The translations under genes were made by a program, and so were the position numbers. Under the pieces are notes generated by a model. It was not told the DNA's origin. It worked only from the letters and a program-made list of their open reading frames with translations, and made no database searches. A DNA stretch of 64,000 bases from JAICJC01 sp963757605 (GTDB lineage Bacteria; Actinomycetota; Thermoleophilia; Gaiellales; JAICJC01), in NCBI GenBank assembly GCA_963757605.1, contig CAVWSF010000001.1:620001-684000 (forward strand), written 5' to 3'. Each line of letters begins with the position of its first letter. Position 1 is the first letter of the stretch. Of the stretch, positions 15,379 through 23,844 are shown in pieces.

Positions 15379-16163
15379 GTCGTGCCCCCGGACGGCCGCG
15401 GCCGCGAGTCCGGCCCCGGGCCGGGTGGCTCTTGATGGCGCTCGGGATCGCGGTGAGCGCGGTCGGGATCGGGGTCGCCGCAACCCGACCGCCGTCGCGT
15501 GCCAGGCTTGCGATTGGCGCCGAGGTCTCGCCGCCGAGGCCCGTTCCGCGGATCCCGCTCGTCGGAGCCACGGGCGAACCGACGAGCCTCGCGCACTACC
15601 GGGGCCGTGTCGTCGTCTTGGCGCCGTTCCTCTCGCTGTGCTCGGAGCACTGCCCGATCACCACCGGCGCATTCATGCAGGCGGCCCGCCGTGTCAGCGC
15701 CGCGGGTCGTGCTTCGCGGGTCGCCTTCATCGAGACGACCGTCGACCCGTGGCGCGACACCCCTCGGCGTCTTCGCGCATTTCAACGCCGGATCGGCGAC
15801 CGAGGCGTGGTCATGCTCACGGGCACCGCGGCTCACCTGGAGGCGTTCTGGCGGTTCTTCGGCATCTGGTACAGGCGCGTCCCGGAGGGCAGGCCTGCCG
15901 CCATCGACTGGTGGACGCAGAGGCCGGAGCGCTTCGACGTCGAGCACACCGACGCCGTGTTGATCATCGATCCCGCCGGCGCTTGGCGGATCGCCGTCCT
16001 CGGAATGGCACATCCGGACGGGCGCCTCGCACCCGAATTGCGGAAGCTGCTCGACGCCCGGGGCCTCCAGAACCTCCACCGGCCAAGCGAGCCGTGGACG
16101 GTGCCCGAGCTTCTTCAAGATATCGGCCACGTGCTCGGGCAGCCGATCGGACAGACGGACTAG
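15375..16163 (+). CDS. SCO1/SenC family copper chaperone, thioredoxin-fold
   Basis: A 262-residue protein. A membrane anchor at about residues 18-36 is followed by a periplasm-facing thioredoxin fold. The copper-binding CxxxC motif is in FLSLCSEHCPITTG (about residues 90-103), and VEHTDAVLIIDPAG carries the conserved histidine region. It probably delivers copper to the CuA site of cytochrome oxidase or acts as a thiol reductase. Translation is coupled to ctaG. Confidence 0.85.
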   Translation: MSRAPGRPRPRVRPRAGWLLMALGIAVSAVGIGVAATRPPSRARLAIGAEVSPPRPVPRIPLVGATGEPTSLAHYRGRVVVLAPFLSLCSEHCPITTGAFMQAARRVSAAGRASRVAFIETTVDPWRDTPRRLRAFQRRIGDRGVVMLTGTAAHLEAFWRFFGIWYRRVPEGRPAAIDWWTQRPERFDVEHTDAVLIIDPAGAWRIAVLGMAHPDGRLAPELRKLLDARGLQNLHRPSEPWTVPELLQDIGHVLGQPIGQTD

Positions 16164-16192
16164 CGATCCGTCCGAGAGGCGGCGGCAGTACC

Positions 16193-16651
16193 ATGGCCGC
16201 ACCCCGACGGGCCGTCATGTCCCTTCGCGAGATGGATGCCGCAATCCGGCTTTCTGAGCAAGCGTTCCTCGACCAGGTTAGAGACGCGGCCGTGCTGCGA
16301 GCCGCACTGCAACAGTTCGACGCCGACACGGCGCGGGTGGTACGCCGATGCCAGCTCACGCCGCAGCGCTACGTGCTGCTGCTCATGATCAAAGGTGCTC
16401 CTGACGACGGGCAGAACTCGACAGTCTCTGCGATCTCCCAGCGGTTGCGAATGCCCCACAACACGATCTCGGAGCTCGCTACGCGAGCCGTCGTCGCCGG
16501 CCTCGTCGAGCGCGAGCCGACACCAGAAGACCGTCGATCCACTCGCCTGTCGCTGACCGCTGAAGGGGATGAGCGCCTTCGCTGCGCCGTCTCGCAGCTC
16601 GAAGATCAGCGAGCCGCCTTACGCCGATCGCTTCAGCGAACGAGGCGGTAG
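16193..16651 (+). CDS. MarR family transcriptional regulator
   Basis: A 152-residue winged-helix protein. The HTH is in TVSAISQRLRMPHNTISELATRAVVAGLVERE (given here in part; about residues 78-105), followed by the wing PEDRRSTRLSLTAEGDERL. ATG at 16193; a second ATG at 16217 is possible. It lies 30 bp after the SCO gene. Target and ligand unknown. Confidence 0.85.
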   Translation: MAAPRRAVMSLREMDAAIRLSEQAFLDQVRDAAVLRAALQQFDADTARVVRRCQLTPQRYVLLLMIKGAPDDGQNSTVSAISQRLRMPHNTISELATRAVVAGLVEREPTPEDRRSTRLSLTAEGDERLRCAVSQLEDQRAALRRSLQRTRR

Positions 16652-16736
16652 AGGGCTCAATCCCGACACGTCCGGCGCGGAACACCATCCCGTGGGCGAT
16701 CCCGCGGAAGGGCACACCTCGTCGCTGGCTGCTTCC

Positions 16737-17012
16737 CTACGACGGGTGGCGGCTGCGTTCGCCCACCGAAGCGATCGATGCCGCTTCGCCGGTGATCTCG
16801 CCCGCCCACCGGGACTTGGGATCGCTCACGTCGGCAGCGTCGATCCGTATCGCCTTCGACCCGAAACGACCCTGGCGCAGAGCCATCGCCGAGCCGCACC
16901 GGCAGCACTTGAACGCTGGCTGTCCTTCCCATTCACCGAGACCGGCGTAGGCCTCGCTCCCAGGCTCCGTCGCGCCACGCTGGCCGCATGATGGGCATTT
17001 GACGACTGGCAT
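16737..17012 (-). CDS. Zinc-ribbon protein of unknown function (91 aa)
   Basis: The ATG at 17012 is preceded by a strong GGGAGG ribosome-binding site. Two CxxC pairs (CPSCG at residues 6-10 and CCRCG at about 36-40) form a zinc ribbon at the N-terminus. The polar C-terminal half has no motif I recognise. The upstream region contains repeated TCCGAC elements (17081-17123). Confidence 0.6.
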   Translation of the reverse strand: MPVVKCPSCGQRGATEPGSEAYAGLGEWEGQPAFKCCRCGSAMALRQGRFGSKAIRIDAADVSDPKSRWAGEITGEAASIASVGERSRHPS

Positions 17013-17307
17013 CCAACCTCCCTCGTTCCGGGTCGCAAAGGCGGAGAACACGCGCCCTGCTGGCGTCCTGCCGGACAGATTCCGACGGACATCACGTCGG
17101 AGTCCGACAGGCACCGTATGTCGCAATCCGACGCGCATCAAGGACTCGGATTGGGATTGGGTATTAACGGACACCAGCCGGTGCGGCTCTTGCCAGCGAC
17201 TTCGGAACGGTCGACGACGACGGATAAGGCCGGCGTCGAAGGCACTTGTGATCGCGTAGTGACCCAAGCGGCCTCCTCTCACGACTCGCCGAGCTGAAGC
17301 CTCTGGG
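17013..17307. other. Intergenic stretch with TCCGAC repeats
   Basis: No gene recognised. It contains an inverted repeat TCCGACG / CGTCGGA (17081-17087 and 17095-17101), then two more TCCGAC copies (17103-17108 and 17117-17122), all upstream of the zinc-ribbon gene. This could be an operator cluster for a regulator encoded elsewhere. Confidence 0.35.
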
Positions 17308-17640
17308 TCAGCCACCCTTGGGCGGAAGCGTGCGAGCGTACGTCACCGCTTGACCGACCCACCGCTCGAGCGCCGCCCCGCGCAGTCCCGCCTGCTCGAC
17401 ATACACCATCGAATGCATCGGGCGACCGGTGAAGTCCATCGCAGCAACATGCGGCTTGGCGAGCGCCGCCGCGGCTCCCTCATCACCAAGCCGCAGCATC
17501 AAGCGGCCGCCAACGATGCCGGCGCACATGTTGCCGTGCAGGAGAAAGCAGAGCCCGCCGAACATCTTCTGCTCGCGGTAGGCCGGATCAGCTTGCAGCA
17601 GCTCGCGCACACGCTCGGCCAGAAGCTCGTCGTAGGCCAT
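17308..17640 (-). CDS. TfoX/Sxy N-terminal domain protein
   Basis: A 110-residue protein matching the TfoX N-terminal domain: YREQKMFGGLCFLLHGNMCAGI at about residues 22-43 and GRPMHSMVYVEQAG at about 72. Length is normal for stand-alone forms. Despite the competence-related name, single-domain actinobacterial members have no established function. ATG start; single gene. Confidence 0.85.
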   Translation of the reverse strand: MAYDELLAERVRELLQADPAYREQKMFGGLCFLLHGNMCAGIVGGRLMLRLGDEGAAAALAKPHVAAMDFTGRPMHSMVYVEQAGLRGAALERWVGQAVTYARTLPPKGG

Positions 17641-17787
17641 GCCGAAACCTTACGCTCTCCCCGACCATGTGCGGCTCGCGCTTGGCGGAGATCGCCCCTC
17701 CCAACGCATGGTCAACCGAATTTGGCTGCGGTCGCCCGCCGAAAACCACAATCGGTTGAACGTCTTCTTGAACGGCGCGGGCCGTTG

Positions 17788-17889
17788 CTACTCGACTGTG
17801 ACGGTCTTCGCCAGATTGCGCGGCTTGTCGACGTCGAGCCCGCGCCGCGTCGCGATCGCGTAGGCCAGCTGCTGGAGCGAGAGGACGGC
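17788..17889 (-). pseudogene. Fragment of a glmS 3' end (34 codons)
   Basis: Reading the minus strand gives AVLSLQQLAYAIATRR, then GLDVDKPRNLAKTVTVE and a stop, the same C-terminus as the intact glmS at 26484. Nucleotide identity is about 94%, and positions 17816-17865 are identical to 26512-26561. Nearly all differences are synonymous (one Ser/Pro change). The fragment therefore descends from a selected glmS copy, not from recent drift. Upstream of it the similarity ends abruptly. It lies in direct orientation to glmS, with an accessory gene block in between. Confidence 0.85.
17816..17865. repeat. 50-bp exact direct repeat, left copy (glmS tail)
   Basis: Identical to 26512-26561, inside the glmS 3' coding end. 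The two copies bound the 8.7-kb segment holding the GntR-linked catabolic operon. The layout resembles attL/attR of an integrative element that targets a 3' gene end. Confidence 0.85.
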
Positions 17890-17947
17890 CGGCACCGTAT
17901 CGGAGCACCCGCAGGAATCCGTCCGGGACTGCCGCCCGCGCGACGCT

Positions 17948-18421
17948 TCAGGCCTGACTCAAGCGAAGTCGCGTTCGACCGTTCGAGAGGGTTCGCGCGC
18001 ACGCCTCCGCGAAGGGCGGCAGGCCCGTGGTGATTCGACCGACGAGCGATCCGTGGAACCCGTCCTCCCAGAAGTGGCGCAGATCGACCTCGCCGTACAT
18101 GAACGCCAGCTCGTGGACGGCGTCCGCTCCGCCGGTCAGGCGGTCGCTCGCCAGACTGGCGAACTCGTTCGGCCCGGCGTAGAAGAACATCAGCTCGCCT
18201 GGCTCCGGGCGCATCGTGCGGTTCTCGATCGGCGGTGGCTCGGGGAACGGCGGCAGGAAGCAGAAGACCTCATGGCCGTCGAAGCAGGCGTGCGACGTGT
18301 GGGTTTCGAGTGGCGTGGAGAGCGCGGCGTAGATCGACGCGCACACCCGCGGGGCAGCGCGTTCATACAGCGTCGCTTCGGCCGTCACGTCCGCGTCGGG
18401 GAGCTCGATGCGAAGTCTCAT
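17948..18421 (-). CDS. DUF3830 family protein (cyclophilin-like)
   Basis: A 157-residue protein. It begins MRLRIELPDADVTAEATLYERAAP and includes HEVFCFLPPFPEPP and GELMFFYAG, which fit DUF3830, a small cyclophilin-like fold of unknown role. The ATG at 18421 gives a 4-bp overlap with the M24 peptidase gene; it is the last gene of the six-gene operon. Presumably an accessory or ligand-binding protein of the catabolic pathway (inference from context). Confidence 0.75.
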   Translation of the reverse strand: MRLRIELPDADVTAEATLYERAAPRVCASIYAALSTPLETHTSHACFDGHEVFCFLPPFPEPPPIENRTMRPEPGELMFFYAGPNEFASLASDRLTGGADAVHELAFMYGEVDLRHFWEDGFHGSLVGRITTGLPPFAEACARTLSNGRTRLRLSQA

Positions 18422-19557
18422 AGCCGGTCCCACATGTCGGTCGGCAGGCCATTCAGCACCTCAGCGCCGGACGCGCTGACCGCGATCATCTGCTCGATGA
18501 TCACCGCACCTTCGTCGGCAAACGTGACGCCGGGCTCGATACAGAGCACCATGCCCTCAAGCAGCGGCTGATCGGGGTGTTCCTTGGCGTTCGGCGCTTC
18601 GTGCTGCCCGGCGCCGTTCCCGTGGGGCATGAAGGCGTCCCACCAGTTGTCGCCGTACCCGGCGCGGGCGATGGCGCCCGCAGCGACGTCGCGGATCGCA
18701 CCGACAGTGACCCCGGGCTGGACGGCGGCGATCGTCTCGTTCACCGCGGCCTGAACGGCCTCGAGCTTGTCCGCCTGGGCGGCGCTCGCGCCGCCCACGA
18801 CGACGGTGCGGCACATGTCGCCGTGATACCCGTGCACCCGGGCACCGCAGTCCAGCACGGCGAACTCCCCGGCGGTGAGCGTGCGCGCGCCCGGCAAGAA
18901 CGTTCCGAGTGCCGTGCGGGGGCCGCTGCCCATCTCGGTCACGAACGACGGCTCGGCACCCGCGCGGCGGATGACCTCCTCGGCCGCAGCCGCCACGTCG
19001 ATCTCCGCGGCGCCGTCACGCACCTCGGCGAGACCCGCCGCCATCGCCCGGTCCGAGATCTCGGAGGCGGCCCGCATCAGGTCGAGCTCGGCCGGGCTCT
19101 TCACCATCCGCAGGGCGGCGGTGACCTCGCCGGCGTCGGTGAGCGTCGCGTCGGGGAGGCGCTCGGCGAGCGTCAGGTAGACGGGGGCCGGGAAGTACCC
19201 GTAGCCGGCGATCCCCACCCGCGCCCCCGAGCCGCCGTGCTCGCGGACCAGGTCGGCCAGGTCGGCCCCCATGTCCGGTGTGAGGCGCATGTCGTCCGCG
19301 TAGGCCTCCGCCTGCGCGCGCTCGACATCCCAGCCCGCGGTGGTCATCAGGACGACCGGACCCTCCCGTGAGACGAAGAGCGCCGCGGTCTCCTCCTCGA
19401 CGCAGTACCAGCGGGCGAAGTAGCGCAGGTCCGCGGGCTGATAGTCGCGATGGGCGCCGTAGAGGACCACTGCGTCCAGGCCGTGGCGATCGAGCGCGTC
19501 GCGGAGCGCCGCGATCCGGCCGGCGTGCTCGGCGTCGGTGATGGGATTGGTGATCAT
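18418..19557 (-). CDS. M24 family metallopeptidase (Xaa-Pro dipeptidase/creatinase-like)
   Basis: A 379-residue protein. It has a creatinase-type N-terminal domain (about 1-140) and a pita-bread catalytic domain. All five metal ligands are visible: VLDCG and YHGDMCRT (Asp, Asp), GNGAGQHE (His), CIEPGV (Glu) and VIIEQM (Glu). Family members cleave X-Pro peptides, creatine or ectoine-type amides, and the sequence does not settle which. It overlaps DUF3830 and the upstream MBL gene by 4 bp each, so it belongs to one translationally coupled operon. Confidence 0.88.
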   Translation of the reverse strand: MITNPITDAEHAGRIAALRDALDRHGLDAVVLYGAHRDYQPADLRYFARWYCVEEETAALFVSREGPVVLMTTAGWDVERAQAEAYADDMRLTPDMGADLADLVREHGGSGARVGIAGYGYFPAPVYLTLAERLPDATLTDAGEVTAALRMVKSPAELDLMRAASEISDRAMAAGLAEVRDGAAEIDVAAAAEEVIRRAGAEPSFVTEMGSGPRTALGTFLPGARTLTAGEFAVLDCGARVHGYHGDMCRTVVVGGASAAQADKLEAVQAAVNETIAAVQPGVTVGAIRDVAAGAIARAGYGDNWWDAFMPHGNGAGQHEAPNAKEHPDQPLLEGMVLCIEPGVTFADEGAVIIEQMIAVSASGAEVLNGLPTDMWDRL

Positions 19558-20315
19558 GGCGCGGCAACCTCCGTCCGTGCGAGGTAGCGGTCGGCCAACT
19601 CGACCGCCTGGTCATGGGAGACGCTCGGCCCGTGCCCGCCGTGCAGCCGGCGGATGGGCAGGTCGCGGATCCGGGTGACGGACGCCGCGAAGTCGGCGCG
19701 GTTCGATTCCGGCAGGCCGTCCACGAGCGGGCCGTCGTAGAGCATGTCTCCGCTGAAGAAGATCCCGGTCGTCTCCTCGATGAGGCCGATGCCGCCGGGC
19801 GTGTGGCCGGGAAGATGCAGGACGGTGAACTCGCGGCTACCGATCGCGAGCCGATCGCCCTCCTCGACGAGGGCTGTCGCCGGCGCGGGCTCCAGCCAGT
19901 AGTCGTCAGGGTCGAACCCCGGGAACGGAGACCGCGCGAGCATGTAGGGCGGGAACGTGTAGCCGGAGGCCTCGGCCGCGCGCAGGTTCTCGGCCGGCCA
20001 GTCGCCGGGGCGGGTGCGGCCATGCACCCTCGCGCTGAGCACGTCCTGCTCGAGCCGGTGTGCGAGCCGTGTGTCGAACTCCCGGGCGCCGCCGCGATGG
20101 TCGTTGTGCGCGTGGGTCAGGACGAGCCTGACCGGCTGCCGCATCTCAGCTCCGAGCTCCGCCGCGATGCTGGCCAGGCCGAGCCCGCTGTCGACGAGGA
20201 GCGTCGCCTCCGAGCAGTCGACGATGAAGAAGTTCCCGCGGATGAACTCGGCGGCGTGCGGCTCCGTCGCGAGCGTCACGCCGTCGCCGACGTCCTCGGT
20301 CGCAAACCACGTCAC
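19554..20315 (-). CDS. MBL-fold metallohydrolase
   Basis: About 253 residues from the GTG at 20315, which gives a 4-bp GTGA overlap with the upstream lactonase-like gene; an ATG at 20339 would give 261 residues. The metal motif is LTHAHNDHRGG (HxHxDH) at about residue 73, with LPGHTPGG (about 170) and FFSGDMLYDGP (about 188) supplying the later ligands. Substrate unknown. The operon pairs it with a second, lactonase-like MBL enzyme. Confidence 0.85.
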   Translation of the reverse strand: MTWFATEDVGDGVTLATEPHAAEFIRGNFFIVDCSEATLLVDSGLGLASIAAELGAEMRQPVRLVLTHAHNDHRGGAREFDTRLAHRLEQDVLSARVHGRTRPGDWPAENLRAAEASGYTFPPYMLARSPFPGFDPDDYWLEPAPATALVEEGDRLAIGSREFTVLHLPGHTPGGIGLIEETTGIFFSGDMLYDGPLVDGLPESNRADFAASVTRIRDLPIRRLHGGHGPSVSHDQAVELADRYLARTEVAAP

Positions 20316-21079
20316 TCGTACCACTCGCTCGGAGCCCACCTCACCCGCTCGACGTCGGGGTCGTGGGTCGCGAGCAGGATCGCCGAGTGCTCGCGCTCGA
20401 GCGCCTCGATCTTCTCCCAGCTCGCCACCAGGTCGTCCGGGCTCCAGAGGATGCCCGGCAACAGCCGCTCGCGCATCTTCTCGATCGAGTACGTGGCATC
20501 GAACATGATGATCACGGTGTCGCGGTCGAGCGTCACCCGCACCGACTGATGGCCGGCCGTGTGGCCGGGGGTCGGGAAGAGCACGATCCGCCCGTCACCG
20601 AACAGGTCGTGCTCGCCGCTCAGCGGCTGCCAGCTGTAGGCGCCCTCGAACTGATCCGGCATGTAGGCGTTGGCCTGATAGACCGGCGGATTGCGGGCGA
20701 ACGCCAGCTCCCGCTCCTGGACGTAGATCTCGGCATGCCGGAAGAGCGGAAGCGCGGCGGCGTGATCGTGGTGGAGGTGCGACATGACGACCTTCGGGAT
20801 CGCCGCCGGCTCGAGGCCGATCGTCGAGAGCAACGCCGCGATCGTGTCGCTCTCGTCCATCCGGAGATCGAACATGTCGCCCCACGGCCCGAGCACACCC
20901 ATCGGGTCCGTCAGGATCTCGGGCGGGATCCCGGTGTCGAACAGGACCGGGCCCTGCGGGTGATCGACCACGTAGGCCGTCCACGGCTCGTACAGCTTGG
21001 TGCCGACGTCGGCATCGAGCGGATCCTGCAGAGCCCGGTCGGCGTAGTCGCCGCCGCACTTGAACGAGTACAGCTTCAC
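20312..21079 (-). CDS. N-acyl homoserine lactonase-like MBL hydrolase
   Basis: A 255-residue enzyme with the AHL-lactonase (AiiA-like) pattern. VLFDTGIPPEI near residue 45 comes first, then MSHLHHDHAAALP (HxHxDH, about residue 99), FPTPGHTAGHQSV (about 170) and IIMFDATYSIE (about 190). Such enzymes open lactones, but within a permease-peptidase operon another lactone or cyclic substrate is as likely as a quorum signal. ATG start; 52 bp after the phosphoesterase gene. Confidence 0.8.
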   Translation of the reverse strand: MKLYSFKCGGDYADRALQDPLDADVGTKLYEPWTAYVVDHPQGPVLFDTGIPPEILTDPMGVLGPWGDMFDLRMDESDTIAALLSTIGLEPAAIPKVVMSHLHHDHAAALPLFRHAEIYVQERELAFARNPPVYQANAYMPDQFEGAYSWQPLSGEHDLFGDGRIVLFPTPGHTAGHQSVRVTLDRDTVIIMFDATYSIEKMRERLLPGILWSPDDLVASWEKIEALEREHSAILLATHDPDVERVRWAPSEWYE

Positions 21080-21131
21080 GTGAGTGCGTCCTTCCGTGGT
21101 GTGCGCGGTGGCTCGACGACAGCGCCGGCCG

Positions 21132-22079
21132 TCAGCCGTTCGACATCGTCCAGCCCTTGACCTTGCCGTTCTTGATGCTGAGGATCACCCCCCGGAGGAT
21201 TCCGTGCGGATAGTCGCTCCCGGGGTTGATGCAGAGCGTCCGGCCGAGCTTGCACGCGCCGCGCGAGTCGTGGACGTGCCCGTGCAGGCCGACCAGGGGT
21301 TGCACGTGCTCGATGACGTTGCGGACGGCCGTGCTGCCGACCGGGATCGTCATCGGGGTGCCGCCGCGGGTGCGCACCCTGAAGTCGTCGGTGACGGCCG
21401 GGGCGATGTCGAGGCCGCTGTTGTACGGCGGGCAGTGGAGGTTGAACAGCGCGTGCTCGGGATCGCGGGCCTTCGCCGCGGCCGCCATGATCGACGCCTC
21501 GAGCGCGTCCTCGTTCTGTTCCCGGGGAGAGTTCCAGGGCGTCCGGTTCGACCATCCCCAGCTCACCACCTCGACGCCGTTCAGGTCGTAGACGTCGTCC
21601 TCGGCGAACCGCACCCATGACGACTCCCGCAGCGCCCGGGCGACCTCCGGGTCGTCGTCGTTTCCGAGGTTGATCACGCACTCGATGCCGAGCGGCTGAA
21701 GGCGCTCGGCCGCCAGGTCGACCCAGGCCCGCATCACGTCCAGGATCGCCTCGAGGAACCGAGCCTCGCGGTAGTCCTTGTCGGCGACCAGCCGCTCGCG
21801 CTCCTCGACCGTGAAGAACGCCGGGTACCCGCCGCTGGCCCGCGCTCTCCGGGCGGCTTCGTCGCGCGCCTCCTCGGTCTTCATGACGCGGGCCACGCCA
21901 CCCTCGCTCATCTCCCACCCGTCGGGGTGGCGGACGATCGGCACGAGCTGCTTCCCGGTGATGTCGCCGCCCAGGATGATGGCGCGGCAGTCGTACGCGA
22001 CGGCGGCATTCAGGAACTTGCGAAAGCAGGTCTCAGACCCATGGATATCGGTGGCAAAGAAGATCCGCTGCTGTGCCAA
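21132..22079 (-). CDS. Metallophosphoesterase with helical insertion
   Basis: A 315-residue calcineurin-like phosphoesterase. Motifs in order: FFATDIHGSE (residues 8-17), LGGDITGK (about 36), LGNDDDP (about 143), NLHCPPYN (about 212) and GLHGHVHDS (about 265). Between the second and third motifs lies a charged insertion of about 90 residues (TEEARDEAARRARASGG). NDDD replaces the usual GNHD. It starts 3 bp after the permease stop. A phosphoesterase is unexpected in a peptide or lactone catabolic operon, so its substrate may define the pathway. Confidence 0.85.
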   Translation of the reverse strand: MAQQRIFFATDIHGSETCFRKFLNAAVAYDCRAIILGGDITGKQLVPIVRHPDGWEMSEGGVARVMKTEEARDEAARRARASGGYPAFFTVEERERLVADKDYREARFLEAILDVMRAWVDLAAERLQPLGIECVINLGNDDDPEVARALRESSWVRFAEDDVYDLNGVEVVSWGWSNRTPWNSPREQNEDALEASIMAAAAKARDPEHALFNLHCPPYNSGLDIAPAVTDDFRVRTRGGTPMTIPVGSTAVRNVIEHVQPLVGLHGHVHDSRGACKLGRTLCINPGSDYPHGILRGVILSIKNGKVKGWTMSNG

Positions 22080-22082
22080 GCG

Positions 22083-23708
22083 TTACTCCGGTGGCAGCGC
22101 CTGCTGCGCGAGTGTCAGGCTGATCCCGCGGCGCTTGCTCACCGCGAACGCCGCGAGCCAGATCGCCGTCAGCCCGGCGATCTCGATCGCCATCACCTCC
22201 ACGGCGGTGCTCGTCTTCAGGCCCGCGAGCTCGCCCCAGTGCGTGAACATCGTGATGTAGATGAAGTAGGCCATGATGGCCGCGTCGATCGCGCCGACGA
22301 TGCTGAGGAGCGGGATGCCTCCGACCCGCCGGTTGACCGGTGAGTCCTCGAACATCTTCCGGGCCGTGTAGGGAAACAGCACGGCCGCGATCCCGGTGCA
22401 CATCCACACGAAGATCGCCATCAGCGCCACGATCGCGAACAGCAGCACGATGTCGCTCGCCCAGTGATACACGGCGAGCAGCAGGTAGCCGACCGAGACG
22501 ACGATCATGAACAGCGTCGAGAAGAGCGGCGTGTGCGTGCGCGGGCTGACCTCGCCGAAGATCGGCGGCACGACCCGGTCGATCGCCCAGGCGAGGCTGT
22601 TCCGCGTCAGCATGAGATAGCTGGGAAGGATCGTCCCCGTGATCCCGGCCACGAATGACACACCCAGCAAGACCGCGAGCCACGAGTGCGGGTGCGAGAT
22701 CGTGATCAGCGCGTAGAGCGCCGGCTGCGACGGGAACGGCCACACCTCGGGGTGGGCGAAGGTCACGTAGCCCGCGGCGCCGAGGAAGTCCGCGCCCATC
22801 ACGTGCACCGCGAGGATGGCGATCAGCACGAGCAGTCCCGTCGCCAGGGCGGCGCCCGCCAGCATGGCCGGGAGCATCTTGCTTCTGGCCTGCCTGACCT
22901 CGCCGCCCCAATAGGTCGGGATGTAGCCGTAGCCGATCGCGACGCTCAGGATGATGAACGATGCGAAGAGCGCTCCGGTGTCCGCGTGGTTCGGGAAGAC
23001 GCCGTCGCCATGGGCGGCGGCGACGATCTTGTGCACCGACCCGACTCGGTGGAAGTCGCGCACGAAGCCGCTCGGGCTCACCGTGAGCAGGCTGATGAGC
23101 GCCGCGACGGCTCCCACCAGGCCGACGATGAAGAGGCCGATCGCCCAGCGGGCGACGGCGCGGACGCTGAAGAGGCTGATCACGCCGGTGATCACGATCA
23201 GCGCGCCGGCGATCCACACCTGGCCCGCCTGCGACGTCACGTCGGACGTGTAGTTGTCCCAGCGAGAGTTGCCCGTGATGAACGCGAGCGACTCGAACAT
23301 CGCCGGAAGCCCGAACTGCGGCACGGTCAGGGCGACGTTGCCCAGGCCGGCGATGAAGACGAGCGAGATGATCCCGTTGACGACGAACCCCGCGAGCGGA
23401 TGCACGACGCGGCTCAGGAACAGGTAGTCGCCGCCCGACCGGGGCATCGCGCTCGAAAGCCAGCCGTAGGTGACGTAGTGCGGTACGCACAGCGCGAAGG
23501 TGAGGGCGAACGCAAGCGCGATGTTGGCGCCGGTGAACGTGCTCGGCACCAGCGTCAGATACGTCACGCCGAGAAAGACCGAGATGTAACTCGCCGAGAG
23601 GACGACGTTGTCGGTGAGCGAGAGCTCACGTACCAGCCCGGTGGCCTGGCGGACGAAGAGGTGGTCGCCGCCGCCTGGGCTCGCTTCGATGGGCGGATCA
23701 AGACTCAC
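22083..23708 (-). CDS. APC superfamily amino acid/amine permease
   Basis: A 541-residue transporter with about 12-14 helices. Typical APC features are LSASYISVFLGVTYL in helix 1, MPRSGGDYLFLSRVVHPLAGF (family consensus PxxGGxYxxxxR) and GYIPTYWGGEVRQARSKMLPAM. It is the first gene of the operon and is divergent from the GntR regulator with 136 bp between them. It probably imports the substrate processed by the hydrolases downstream. Confidence 0.88.
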   Translation of the reverse strand: MSLDPPIEASPGGGDHLFVRQATGLVRELSLTDNVVLSASYISVFLGVTYLTLVPSTFTGANIALAFALTFALCVPHYVTYGWLSSAMPRSGGDYLFLSRVVHPLAGFVVNGIISLVFIAGLGNVALTVPQFGLPAMFESLAFITGNSRWDNYTSDVTSQAGQVWIAGALIVITGVISLFSVRAVARWAIGLFIVGLVGAVAALISLLTVSPSGFVRDFHRVGSVHKIVAAAHGDGVFPNHADTGALFASFIILSVAIGYGYIPTYWGGEVRQARSKMLPAMLAGAALATGLLVLIAILAVHVMGADFLGAAGYVTFAHPEVWPFPSQPALYALITISHPHSWLAVLLGVSFVAGITGTILPSYLMLTRNSLAWAIDRVVPPIFGEVSPRTHTPLFSTLFMIVVSVGYLLLAVYHWASDIVLLFAIVALMAIFVWMCTGIAAVLFPYTARKMFEDSPVNRRVGGIPLLSIVGAIDAAIMAYFIYITMFTHWGELAGLKTSTAVEVMAIEIAGLTAIWLAAFAVSKRRGISLTLAQQALPPE

Positions 23709-23844
23709 CGTTGATCACTCCGGTTCGGTGACATCTACGGCTCCGATCGGCTCGGGGTGCGGGGCGCCGACCGTACCACCTGCCGGTGAGCACGTCAACA
23801 ACAGGGTTGCGGAACAATTCAACAGGCGATATCCTCGACGCTGG

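Noticed and set aside
20312..21079. Firm call of quorum quenching (AHL lactonase)
   Set aside because: The motif only shows an AiiA-like MBL fold. The operon context points to catabolism of an unknown compound.
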